A DNA stretch of 64,000 bases from contig CABYLU010000001.1 in the NCBI GenBank assembly GCA_902519835.1, positions 59,744-123,743 on the forward strand, written 5' to 3'. Source of the DNA: an uncultured Pelagibacteraceae bacterium (GTDB taxonomy: Bacteria > Pseudomonadota > Alphaproteobacteria > Pelagibacterales > AG-422-B15). The number at the start of each line of letters is the position of its first letter. The first letter of the stretch is position 1. This document shows, piece by piece, positions 1 to 8,229 of the stretch. Below the pieces are notes generated by a model that ran no database searches, had not been told where the DNA came from, and worked only from the letters and a program-made list of their open reading frames with translations. Made by a program: the position numbers and the translations under genes.

Positions 1-211
1 AGCTCATGCTCCTGGAACGGGAACTCCAGAAGTTGCGGGAATGACCACAAGAGAAATTTTAAATGTATTAAGAGGATTGGCAGGTTCGCAGCTTGTTTCA
101 GCAGACGTTGTCGAAGTCGCTCCAGCCTATGATCACGCAGAACTAACATCAACCGCTGCAGCAACAATTGTTTATGAGCTAATAAATATTATTGCAAGAA
201 ACCCAAAGTAA
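1..211 (+). CDS. agmatinase/ureohydrolase family protein, C-terminal fragment
   Basis: This is the 3' end of a gene that begins outside the window. The reading frame (codons from base 2, stop TAA at 209-211) gives about 69 residues. It contains [16 protein letters not shown] and then [18 protein letters not shown], the C-terminal signature of the arginase/agmatinase/guanidinobutyrase family. These are dimanganese enzymes that hydrolyse a guanidino group to release urea. The metal-binding aspartates lie upstream and cannot be checked, so the exact substrate (agmatine, guanidinobutyrate or other) is undecided. Its stop is 1 nt from the stop of the converging xth gene. Confidence 0.85.
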   Translation, partial: AHAPGTGTPEVAGMTTREILNVLRGLAGSQLVSADVVEVAPAYDHAELTSTAAATIVYELINIIARNPK

Positions 212-212
212 T

Positions 213-992
213 CTATTTAATTTCAAACCAGATTGGAACATGATCAGAAGGTCTTTCAAGACCTCTAAATTGTTTTTCTATTTGACAGTCAGTTATTCGA
301 TCAACAGCACTTGGTGTTGCAAGAAAATGATCAATTCGAAGACCATTGTCTTTTTCCCATGACCCCCTTGAATAGTCCCAGTATGTGAACTCATAGGGTT
401 TAGAATTATAAATTCTTAGCACATCAGACAGACCTAAATTTATGATTTCTCTGTAAATTTTTATAGAGTCTGGATGATGCAAAGCGTCATTTTTCCACTT
501 ATTAATATCAACCGCGTCATCAGAACCTGGTATAATATTGTAATCCCCTCCAAATATAACTGTTTCATGGTTTTCTATTTTATTTTGGGCATACTTTTTA
601 AATCTCCTCATCCAATCTAATTTGTAAGGAAATTTGTCAGTATCAATAGGATTGCCATTAGGGAGATACAAAGAGACAATATTAAAAGGATTTTCGACTT
701 GTACCTGTGCATCAATAAATCTTGCTTGAACATCTTCTTTGTTTCCCGGCAAAGTATCTGTAATTTTTTTTATTGGGGCTTTTGATAAAATCGCCACTCC
801 ATTATATGATTTTTGACCCTTTTTAATTATTTGGTACCCAAGTGAAGAAATTTCTTCTTCTGGAAAGTTTTCATCAGTTGATTTAGTTTCCTGAAGCATG
901 ACTATATCTGGTTTAACTGATCTATCTAATTCAATTAAATGAGGTAAACGAACCCTTATTGAATTTACATTCCAACTTACTATTTTTACCAT
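213..992 (-). CDS. xth: exodeoxyribonuclease III (AP endonuclease family)
   Basis: 259 aa, normal length for the ExoIII/XthA family. It cleaves DNA 5' to abasic sites and has 3'-5' exonuclease activity in base excision repair. Visible signatures are the N-terminal WNVNSIR, the metal-binding Glu35 in MLQETK, the GGDYNI segment, and the C-terminal RIDHFL and SDHVP with the catalytic Asp-His pair. It starts at ATG 992 and diverges from dgt. The stop is 1 nt away from the agmatinase-like stop. ExoA-type enzymes belong to the same family, but the alphaproteobacterial ExoIII assignment is secure. Confidence 0.95.
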   Translation of the reverse strand: MVKIVSWNVNSIRVRLPHLIELDRSVKPDIVMLQETKSTDENFPEEEISSLGYQIIKKGQKSYNGVAILSKAPIKKITDTLPGNKEDVQARFIDAQVQVENPFNIVSLYLPNGNPIDTDKFPYKLDWMRRFKKYAQNKIENHETVIFGGDYNIIPGSDDAVDINKWKNDALHHPDSIKIYREIINLGLSDVLRIYNSKPYEFTYWDYSRGSWEKDNGLRIDHFLATPSAVDRITDCQIEKQFRGLERPSDHVPIWFEIK

Positions 993-1078
993 CCGTATTC
1001 TTTTATTGTTATTTTAAGATTCTTAAAGTAATGAGTTTATTGTACAATAAAAATTTATGTTACCAATTCTATTTAGTG

Positions 1079-2215
1079 ATGATTTCTGAAGATTTATCTT
1101 TTATTTCAACCAATCAAGAAACTTCGAAAGGTAGGCTGTATAAAGAGAATTACAGTCAAACTAGATCAGAGTTCCAACGGGATCGTGATCGAATTCTACA
1201 TTCTGCTGCCTTCAGACGGCTTAAACACAAGACACAGGTATTTGTTTCAAATGAAGGAGATCATTACAGGACAAGATTAACACATTCGCTAGAAGTGTCA
1301 CAAATTGCTAGGTCAATAAGTAAAATATTCAATCTCAATGAAGATCTAACTGAAACATTATCCTTAAGTCATGATATTGGTCATCCGCCATTTGGACATG
1401 CTGGAGAAGATGCTCTTTCGGAATGCATGGTTTCTCATGAGGGTTTTGACCATAATGATCAGGCAATTAGAATTGTGCATTTGCTAGAAAAAAAGTATTT
1501 TGATTTTGAAGGCTTAAACTTAACGTGGGAAACACTTGAAGGACTTGTAAAACATAATGGGCCGATGACAAAAGATGTTCCAAAAACCATAGAAGCCCTC
1601 GATAAAGAGTTTGACTTAAAGTTGAATGAGTTTTCATCAATTGAAGCGCAGATAGCTTCAATAGCGGATGACATTGCATACAATAATCATGATTTAGATG
1701 ACGGACTTAGAGCAGGTTTTTTTTCTTATGATGATCTGGTTGAATTGCCAATGATTGGTGCAATTATTAAAAATTTTCCGAAAAATTATAACTCTTACGA
1801 TATGCAGCGTATAAATAATGAAATAACAAGAAAATCAACCTCAATTATGATTACTGATGTAATTAATACAATCAGTGAGAAAGTTAAAAAATCAAAAGTA
1901 AGATGCAATGAAGATGTCAGGCTTAATAATGAAAAAATTGCTGACTTTTCAGATAAAACAAAAGAAGAAGTAAAGTATATTAGATCTTTCCTATCAATGA
2001 AAATGTATAATCATGATAAAGTAAAAGCAATGACCAGTAACGCCCATCAAATTATATCATCACTATTCAAACTATTTATTGAACAAGATGAAAAATTCAT
2101 AAAAGAACATATGAAAAAAATTATTTCTGATGAGGATAAACCAAGAGCAGTATGCGACTTCATAGCTGGAATGACTGATAACTATGCTCAGAATTTTTAT
2201 AATAAATTTAATTAG
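1079..2215 (+). CDS. dgt: deoxyguanosinetriphosphate triphosphohydrolase-like protein
   Basis: HD-superfamily dNTP triphosphohydrolase. TRSEFQRDRDRILHS, FRRLKHKTQVFV and HYRTRLTHSLEV are the family core. The metal ligands are visible as the His in RLTHS and the HD pair in LSHDIGHPPFGHAGE. The frame is open from 959, but ATG 1079 (378 aa) starts MISEDLS and leaves the short leader before KGRLYKEN that is usual in alphaproteobacterial homologues. ATG 1031 is an alternative, and neither has a clear ribosome site. The protein probably tunes dNTP pools. It is followed after 3 nt by argS, so the two are likely co-transcribed, as in many Alphaproteobacteria. Confidence 0.93.
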   Translation: MISEDLSFISTNQETSKGRLYKENYSQTRSEFQRDRDRILHSAAFRRLKHKTQVFVSNEGDHYRTRLTHSLEVSQIARSISKIFNLNEDLTETLSLSHDIGHPPFGHAGEDALSECMVSHEGFDHNDQAIRIVHLLEKKYFDFEGLNLTWETLEGLVKHNGPMTKDVPKTIEALDKEFDLKLNEFSSIEAQIASIADDIAYNNHDLDDGLRAGFFSYDDLVELPMIGAIIKNFPKNYNSYDMQRINNEITRKSTSIMITDVINTISEKVKKSKVRCNEDVRLNNEKIADFSDKTKEEVKYIRSFLSMKMYNHDKVKAMTSNAHQIISSLFKLFIEQDEKFIKEHMKKIISDEDKPRAVCDFIAGMTDNYAQNFYNKFN

Positions 2216-2218
2216 CTT

Positions 2219-3958
2219 ATGAGAAACATAAATGGTTATTTAAAGAATATAATCGGAGAAGAATTTTCAAAAATATTCAATGTTTCGAATGAAACTGTAG
2301 AGAAGAGCTCATTCGTAGTTGAATACCCAAAAAACAAATCTGATGGTGAGCTAAGTACAAATATTTGTATGGTTCTTGCAAAAGAGATATCAGCAAATCC
2401 AGTAGAGGCAGCTAAAACTCTCATCAAATCATTAGAGAAAATTGAGGACTTTGAGATGTTGGAAGTTGCAGGTCCAGGCTTTTTAAATTTTAATATTTCT
2501 AAAGATACTTGGTTTAAATTTTTAAGTCAGTTGCTAGAAACAAACTTGCTCTTTAATGAGGAAGTTGGTTTAAATAAAAATATTAATGTCGAATATGTTT
2601 CTGCGAATCCTACAGGCCCCTTACATATTGGTCATTGTAGAGGAGCGGTTTTTGGTGACGTACTATCAAATCTACTTAAATTCACCGGTCATAATGTAAC
2701 AAAAGAATATTACATTAATGATGCAGGTACTCAAATTGATACTCTTGCAAACTCTACAATTATTAGAATAAAAGAAATCATCAATAGCAAAAGCGAAGAA
2801 AATTATCCAGATGAATTTTATCCTGGTGAATATCTAATCGATGTTGCTAAAAAAATAATAGATAAACACGGTACATCTATTCTTAAAAACGACAATTACT
2901 TTTCAACAATAAAAGGTGAGTGTGTAAATTTACTATTAGAAAACATAAAAGAAGACTTAAGTAAACTATCTATTAATCAGGATATTTTTGTTTCAGAAAA
3001 AGAATTAATAACCCAAGGTAAAATCGACAAAACCATAGATGAACTCAAAAATATGAATTTAATCTATGAGGGCATTTTAGATAAGCCCAAAGGTAAACAA
3101 ATTGAAGATTGGGAACCAAGAAAGCAATTATTATTTAAATCATCTGAATATGGAGATGAAATCGATAGACCATTACAAAAATCAGATGGTGAGTGGACTT
3201 ACTTTGCAAACGATATTGCCTATCATTATGATAAATACTTAAGAGGATCAACACATTTAATCGACATATTAGGCGCTGATCATGGCGGATATATTAAGAG
3301 AATGAGCGCTTCGATACAGGCCCTAACTAATAACAAAGCAAGATTTACAGCAAAGTTATGTCAAATGGTAAAACTTATCAGTGATGGCAAGGAATTAAAA
3401 ATGTCAAAAAGATCTGGTGACTTCATTACCTTAAGTGATTTAGTGAAAGAAGTTGGTAGTGATAGTATAAGATTTATGATGATGTACAGAAAAAATGAAG
3501 CACCCTTAGAGTTTGATTTTAAAAAAGTAACTGAACAGTCTAAAGAAAATCCAGTTTTTTATGTACAGTATGCTCATGCAAGAATTTCTTCCGTATTAAA
3601 CAATCTTCATTCTCAAAATATTAAATTAAATTTAGAGAATTTTAGTGAATGTAATTTTTCTGAACTTAATGATCTTTCTGAAATATCTCTTTTAAAAAAA
3701 ATCCTGGATTATAGTAATATCATTAATACGTCAGTTTCTCTATTTGAGCCACATCGAATTGCATATTACCTGTATGAATTAGCATCAGAATTTCACTCCT
3801 TATGGAGTCAGGGAAAAGTAGATAACAGTAAGAAATTTATAGATGTAGATAATATACCAAGGACTTATGCTCGAATGGCACTACTGATTGCTACTCAGAG
3901 AACAATAAAATCTGGACTTGATATTCTTGGAGTTTCCTCGCCAGATGAAATGAAATAA
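2219..3958 (+). CDS. argS: arginyl-tRNA synthetase
   Basis: 579 aa, normal for bacterial ArgRS, a class I synthetase that charges tRNA-Arg in the cytoplasm. The N-terminal additional domain covers about residues 1-110. The HIGH signature lies at 136-139 within SANPTGPLHIGHCRG, and a KMSKR-type loop (MSKRSGDF) is at 394-398. The C-terminal DALR anticodon-binding domain includes YVQYAHARI and ends near DILGVSSPDEMK. It sits between dgt and the small SPOR-like gene with gaps of only 3 nt, consistent with one operon. Confidence 0.98.
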   Translation: MRNINGYLKNIIGEEFSKIFNVSNETVEKSSFVVEYPKNKSDGELSTNICMVLAKEISANPVEAAKTLIKSLEKIEDFEMLEVAGPGFLNFNISKDTWFKFLSQLLETNLLFNEEVGLNKNINVEYVSANPTGPLHIGHCRGAVFGDVLSNLLKFTGHNVTKEYYINDAGTQIDTLANSTIIRIKEIINSKSEENYPDEFYPGEYLIDVAKKIIDKHGTSILKNDNYFSTIKGECVNLLLENIKEDLSKLSINQDIFVSEKELITQGKIDKTIDELKNMNLIYEGILDKPKGKQIEDWEPRKQLLFKSSEYGDEIDRPLQKSDGEWTYFANDIAYHYDKYLRGSTHLIDILGADHGGYIKRMSASIQALTNNKARFTAKLCQMVKLISDGKELKMSKRSGDFITLSDLVKEVGSDSIRFMMMYRKNEAPLEFDFKKVTEQSKENPVFYVQYAHARISSVLNNLHSQNIKLNLENFSECNFSELNDLSEISLLKKILDYSNIINTSVSLFEPHRIAYYLYELASEFHSLWSQGKVDNSKKFIDVDNIPRTYARMALLIATQRTIKSGLDILGVSSPDEMK

Positions 3959-3961
3959 AAA

Positions 3962-4144
3962 ATGAGGTTCATAATTTTCTCTTTAATTTTAGCAATTTTT
4001 ATTACTGCCATTTATTTTTACACTAAAAAAGAAGAAGAAGAGATTATCGAAATAAAAACCAATTTAAATGATTATAGAATAATACCAAAAGACAAGGGAG
4101 GCGTTGATACTCCTGACTTAAATATATACGATCTTGGAGATTAA
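3962..4144 (+). CDS. truncated SPOR-protein homologue: membrane anchor plus linker, no SPOR domain
   Basis: 60 aa. Residues 3-19 form one hydrophobic segment, followed by an acidic run (KKEEEEIIEIK) and then RIIPKDKGGVDTPDLNIYDLGD. This ending resembles the conserved linker of the larger SPOR-domain protein that Alphaproteobacteria usually carry between argS and nagZ (pattern P-x-D-P-G-G-x-x-V-P-N-x-D-x-x-I-Y). The peptidoglycan-binding SPOR domain that should follow is absent: a stop comes directly after the linker, and nagZ starts 9 nt later. I infer a reduced orthologue rather than a sequencing break, because no SPOR-coding remnant fits in the gap. Function is unknown, possibly a small inner-membrane protein acting near the divisome. 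Confidence 0.7.
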   Translation: MRFIIFSLILAIFITAIYFYTKKEEEEIIEIKTNLNDYRIIPKDKGGVDTPDLNIYDLGD

Positions 4145-4153
4145 TTTAATAAA

Positions 4154-5164
4154 ATGAAAAAATACCTACCTTTAATTTGTGGTATTTCTGGCGAAAAATT
4201 AACAACAGAAGAAATAAAATTTTTTAGAGATTACAAACCTTGGGGAATAATTTTATTTGAAAGAAACTGTATTAATAAAGACAATTTAAAAAATTTAATT
4301 AAAGAACTTAAAGAAATTAATCATCAAAATATTCCAATATTGATAGACCAGGAAGGTGGAAGAGTTTCAAGACTAAATTTTAAGGGTGTTAATAAATTTA
4401 AATCAAATCTTTTTTTTGGGCAAATTATTGAGAAGGATGCAGACTTAGGGTTTGAATTATTAAGACTTAATACTGAAATTTTAGCTCATACTTTAAAAGA
4501 TTTGGGCATTAACACAAACACAGTGCCAGTTTTAGATTTACCAGCAGCAAATGAAAGTGGTGTAATTGGAGATCGAGCTTTTTCGATAAATGAAAGGACT
4601 GTCTCTAAAGCAGGCAAGATAGTAATTGAAACAATTAATAAATGCGGCATAGCTTCTGTGATTAAACATTTACCTGGGCACGGACGAGCGAGAGTTGACA
4701 GTCATTTTGAAATGCCTGAAGTAGATGAAATTGAAGATGAACTTTTGAGTACTGATTTTAAGCCTTTTCAGAACAACTCCGACGCATTATTAGGTATGAC
4801 AGCACATATTTTATTTAAGTCTTTAGACGATCAAAATATTGTTACTTTTTCAAAAAAAATTATTGAAACAATAATAAGAAATAAAATTGGCTTTAGAGGG
4901 CTACTGATGACTGATGATATTTCAATGAAAGCTATTTCAGATGATGTTGATATTGCTGCTTTAAAATCACTTAATGCCGGCTGTGACCTCGTTCTTCATT
5001 GTAATGGAAACATCAATGAAATTAATAAGATAGCTGAAAGAATTAAGAATGAAGCTGAGCCTATTTTAATACCTGACGATCTTATCAATATCTATGAGAC
5101 AAAATCTGATTTCCCACATGAAGAAAACTTAAAAGCCTACGAATATCTAACAAAGCAGCTTTGA
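4154..5164 (+). CDS. nagZ: beta-N-acetylhexosaminidase, GH3 family
   Basis: 336 aa, normal for NagZ. It removes N-acetylglucosamine from cell-wall muropeptides in the cytoplasm during peptidoglycan recycling. Family signatures are VPVLDLP, GDRAFS, the catalytic-loop motif KHLPGHGRARVDSH and the nucleophile region LLMTDDISMK (Asp254/Asp255). It lies in the standard alphaproteobacterial place between the SPOR-type gene and scpA. Start ATG 4154 follows an A-rich leader without a strong Shine-Dalgarno site. Confidence 0.96.
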   Translation: MKKYLPLICGISGEKLTTEEIKFFRDYKPWGIILFERNCINKDNLKNLIKELKEINHQNIPILIDQEGGRVSRLNFKGVNKFKSNLFFGQIIEKDADLGFELLRLNTEILAHTLKDLGINTNTVPVLDLPAANESGVIGDRAFSINERTVSKAGKIVIETINKCGIASVIKHLPGHGRARVDSHFEMPEVDEIEDELLSTDFKPFQNNSDALLGMTAHILFKSLDDQNIVTFSKKIIETIIRNKIGFRGLLMTDDISMKAISDDVDIAALKSLNAGCDLVLHCNGNINEINKIAERIKNEAEPILIPDDLINIYETKSDFPHEENLKAYEYLTKQL

Positions 5165-5224
5165 TGTATTTTATCGTATATAAACATCATCTGTTATATA
5201 ATAAAAGAATCAAAAAATTGAAAA

Positions 5225-6022
5225 ATGGAAGATATTTCAAGTACTTATACTGAACAGGAAGCATCTAATCAAACTAGCCCAGATGATTTGATTGTAAACT
5301 TGGGAGAATTTGAAGGTCCCCTAGATCTGCTATTAACATTAGCTAAATCTCAAAAAGTAGATTTAATGAAAATTTCCATTCTCCAGCTCACAGAGCAATA
5401 CTTGGAGTTTATAGAAAAAGTTCGTAATCGCAATTTAGAGTTGGCGGCTGACTATCTTGTTATGGCAGCTTGGATGGCTTACTTAAAATCCAATTTGTTA
5501 ATACCAAGAGAAGAGTCAGGTGAAGAATTGAGTGCTGAAGAAATGGCAGAAAGATTGAAATTTCAACTCAAGAAACTTGAAGCGATCCGACAAGTTTCTC
5601 AAAAATTAATGAATTTACCAAAACTTGGTACTGATTTTTTTAATAGAGGGATGCCTGAAGGCATAAGGTTGATACGAACGCCTGAATATTATCTGGATTT
5701 ATACGATCTTTTAAAATCATATGCAGATCAAAGGTACAGAACTGCCTACTCATCGATGACTATTGAAAGACCACCTGTTTTTGCAATGGAAGACGCGCTT
5801 GTTAGACTTCAAAGAATGATAGGTGATGTACCAGAATGGACTCGGCTTGAGAAATTTTTACCACATGAATTTTCAATTGGTAAAAGCGCTAGATCAGGTG
5901 TTGCAGGAACCCTGGCTGCAGCAATGGAACTTGTAAGAGAAGGGGTACTTGAAGTGCAGCAGCTGGTTCCTTTTGGACCAGTATTTTTAAAAAATAAAAA
6001 GGACGATGAATTCATTAATTAA
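5225..6022 (+). CDS. scpA: segregation and condensation protein A
   Basis: 265 aa kleisin that joins SMC and ScpB to form the bacterial condensin. The N-terminal SMC-neck-binding region contains the family signature EFEGPLDLLLTLAKSQKVDL. The C-terminal winged-helix part (about 185-260) includes RLEKFLPHEF and TLAAAMELVREG. A 60-nt gap separates it from nagZ. That gap holds a plausible -10 element TATAAT at 5197-5202 but no convincing -35. scpB follows after 7 nt. Confidence 0.96.
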   Translation: MEDISSTYTEQEASNQTSPDDLIVNLGEFEGPLDLLLTLAKSQKVDLMKISILQLTEQYLEFIEKVRNRNLELAADYLVMAAWMAYLKSNLLIPREESGEELSAEEMAERLKFQLKKLEAIRQVSQKLMNLPKLGTDFFNRGMPEGIRLIRTPEYYLDLYDLLKSYADQRYRTAYSSMTIERPPVFAMEDALVRLQRMIGDVPEWTRLEKFLPHEFSIGKSARSGVAGTLAAAMELVREGVLEVQQLVPFGPVFLKNKKDDEFIN

Positions 6023-6029
6023 ATAAATT

Positions 6030-6713
6030 ATGTCTGATGAAGTAGAAAAAAATAATGTCATGAATTTTCCATCTGAGGATATGGACAATCTTAGAATTCT
6101 CGAGGCTCTTCTATTTGCAGCAAATGAACCCCTTGATGCAGAGAGTTTAAAGGCAAGATTGCCAAAGGGCACAAATTTAAACAAATTACTAAATTTAATT
6201 GAAGCTCAATATAAAAATAGGGGAGTTAATCTGGTCAAAACTGCCAATAAATGGAGCTTTAAAACTGCCACCGATCTTGCACCAATGATGAAAAAAGAAA
6301 AAATAGTTCAAAGAAAACTATCAAAGGCTGCTACTGAGACTTTGGCAATAATCGCCTATCATCAACCTGTTACAAGAGCTGAAGTTGAAGACATAAGAGG
6401 AGTTCATTTTAGTCCTGGAACTCTTGATGTTCTTATGGAGTTAAACTGGGTGAGGCCAATCGGTAGAAAAAAGGTACCAGGAAGGCCCATTATTTATGGT
6501 ACAACTGAGAGGTTCTTAGAGTACTTCCAGTTAGAACAAGTCACAGATTTACCTGGACTTGAAGAATTAAAAGCAGCTGGACTTTTAGAAAGCCGCCTGC
6601 CTCCAAATTTAGACATTAGAGAACCAAAAGAAATTGATCACAGCCAGATAGAACCATTCGGAGATGATGAAAATATAGATGATCTGATTCAAAGTGGACA
6701 TGAGGCAGAATAG
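6030..6713 (+). CDS. scpB: segregation and condensation protein B
   Basis: 227 aa, with the two winged-helix domains of ScpB, which bridges ScpA in the SMC complex. The best signature is ETLAIIAYHQPVTRAEVEDI followed by RGVHFSPGTLDVLMELNWV and GRPIIYGTTERFLEYF. The acidic C-terminal tail is typical of the family. In most Alphaproteobacteria tatA follows directly; here the 5-kb iron block intervenes. Confidence 0.96.
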   Translation: MSDEVEKNNVMNFPSEDMDNLRILEALLFAANEPLDAESLKARLPKGTNLNKLLNLIEAQYKNRGVNLVKTANKWSFKTATDLAPMMKKEKIVQRKLSKAATETLAIIAYHQPVTRAEVEDIRGVHFSPGTLDVLMELNWVRPIGRKKVPGRPIIYGTTERFLEYFQLEQVTDLPGLEELKAAGLLESRLPPNLDIREPKEIDHSQIEPFGDDENIDDLIQSGHEAE

Positions 6714-6729
6714 AAATTAGCCTTAAATT

Positions 6730-8130
6730 GTGAAACGTCTATTTAAAGCAATCCTGTTTGCAAACATTTTTTTTTATATTTGCACTTCAATATCTTCTGA
6801 CCCGTTACTGCCAGGTGGCAAAACCTCAAATGAGGTTGAAAATAAAAATAGTTTTTCACTGGTTGCAAGAAATTTAGGAGATAATTTAAAAATCAATTTT
6901 CTTGTAGGAAATGCTTTATTTGAGAGAATTTGGGAAGATACAAAATTCTCAGAAAATATTGCAAGAGATGGTTTAGGGCCTTTTTTCAGTGCTCGTTCGT
7001 GCGAAGCATGTCATATTTCTGACGGACGAGGACATTTGCCTATAGATGAATCTGATGACGCTGTATCTGTTGTTATTCAAATTTCAAAAAATCAGGACTC
7101 AATTTCAGATGGTATTAAAAATCTACCAGATCCCATTTACGGAAATCAAATTAGTGAATTCTCAGTTGAGAGTATTCCAAGAGAAGCGGACATTGTTATT
7201 AATTATGAATATGTTCCAATATCTTACAATGATGGTCGTATAGTCGAATTAAGAAAGCCTGTAATTAAAATTAGAAATTTTAATTACGGAGATATCAATC
7301 AAGATACAAACTTTTCAGCAAGAATCGCACAACCAATGATTGGTCTAGGTTTAATTGAAAACATTAGTGAAACGGATATTTTAATAAATGCAGATGTGAA
7401 TGACATAAACGGTGATGGAATATCTGGGAAAGCAAATATTGTTTGGCATAATGAAAAAAATGATTATTCCCTTGGTCGGTTTGGTTGGAAAGCATCACAA
7501 CCTACGGTTTACCAACAAACTGCTGATGCCTTTTTTCATGACATGGGTTTATCAAATAAACTTTTTGAAAACCCATTTAACTGTACTGATGTGCAATTAA
7601 GCTGTCAAAATGCAGTCAGTGGAAATAGCGAAAGCTATGATGGCTATGAAGTTTCTAATGATCAATTGGATCTAGTGGTTTTTTATTCTTCGCAACTTGG
7701 TGTGCCAGTAAGAAGAAACGCGAAAGATATTAACGTGGTTAAAGGTAAAGAAATATTTTTTAAAATTGGTTGCAATTCTTGTCATACTGAGAGATTTGTT
7801 ACAAAAAATGAAAGTACGCATCAAAATTTAGCCAATCAAATCATATACCCTTATTCAGATTTTTTGTTGCATGATATGGGTGAGCAGTTGTCTGATGGTG
7901 TTTATGAATTCAATGCCAGTGGCTCTGAGTGGAGAACGCCGCCTTTGTGGGGAATAGGGTTGACATCTGTGGTATCTGCAGAATATGGATTTTTACATGA
8001 TGGCAGAGCTCGAACAATTGAGGAGGCTATATTATGGCATGGCGGGGAAGCCTCTAAAGTGTTAGAAGAGTTCAAATCTTTAAATAAAAATCAAGTAAAT
8101 CAATTAATTAGCTTTGTAAATTCCTTATAA
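6730..8130 (+). CDS. di-haem oxidoreductase of the DUF1111 / COG3488 family, exported
   Basis: 466 aa with a GTG start at 6730. The hydrophobic N-terminus (about residues 4-22) looks like a signal sequence, so the protein is probably periplasmic or membrane-anchored. Two c-type haem motifs are visible: CEACH at 91-95 and CNSCH at 348-352. Family hallmarks are GDGISGKAN, GRFGWKASQPTV, DFLLHDMG, EWRTPPLWGIG and FLHDGRARTIEEAILWHGGEA. Members are annotated as putative thiol oxidoreductases or peroxidases and often occur in iron-responsive loci with imelysin-type proteins, but the reaction is unproven. The gene is 16 nt after scpB and about 100 nt before an iron-binding protein gene, which suggests a role in iron metabolism. 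Confidence 0.88.
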   Translation: MKRLFKAILFANIFFYICTSISSDPLLPGGKTSNEVENKNSFSLVARNLGDNLKINFLVGNALFERIWEDTKFSENIARDGLGPFFSARSCEACHISDGRGHLPIDESDDAVSVVIQISKNQDSISDGIKNLPDPIYGNQISEFSVESIPREADIVINYEYVPISYNDGRIVELRKPVIKIRNFNYGDINQDTNFSARIAQPMIGLGLIENISETDILINADVNDINGDGISGKANIVWHNEKNDYSLGRFGWKASQPTVYQQTADAFFHDMGLSNKLFENPFNCTDVQLSCQNAVSGNSESYDGYEVSNDQLDLVVFYSSQLGVPVRRNAKDINVVKGKEIFFKIGCNSCHTERFVTKNESTHQNLANQIIYPYSDFLLHDMGEQLSDGVYEFNASGSEWRTPPLWGIGLTSVVSAEYGFLHDGRARTIEEAILWHGGEASKVLEEFKSLNKNQVNQLISFVNSL

Positions 8131-8163
8131 ACTCAAATCAGTAAAGTGCGTCATATTTGCTAT

Positions 8164-8178
8164 TGATAATCATTCTCA
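8164..8178. promoter_or_regulatory. Fur-type operator upstream of fbpA
   Basis: TGATAATCATTCTCA fits the 7-1-7 Fur consensus TGATAATnATTATCA with one mismatch in the 14 defined positions. It lies 51 nt before the start of the ferric-iron binding protein gene, where a Fur-family repressor could block transcription under iron-replete conditions. Assignment to Fur rather than another family member (Mur, Irr) is inference. Confidence 0.75.
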
Positions 8179-8189
8179 TTAAGATATAT

Positions 8190-8212
8190 AGAATGAAACT
8201 TAGTATCATTCT
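8190..8212. promoter_or_regulatory. inverted repeat between Fur-like box and fbpA
   Basis: AGAATGA (8190-8196) and TCATTCT (8206-8212) form a perfect 7-bp inverted repeat around a 9-nt spacer, 17 nt before the fbpA start codon. It could be a second operator half-site pair or a small hairpin in the 5' leader. The fbpA ribosome site (AAGG at 8217-8220) lies just downstream. Confidence 0.4.
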
Positions 8213-8229
8213 AAAGAAGGAAAAAATTT

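Noticed and set aside
959..1078. In-frame extension of dgt by 40 codons
   Set aside because: It overlaps the xth start region on the other strand and reads as AT-rich hydrophobic residues unlike any dGTPase N-terminus. ATG 1079 gives the normal start.
5162..5189. Terminator after nagZ (TGATGT/ACATCA)
   Set aside because: Only 6 bp with a 16-nt loop and no T-run; likely chance.
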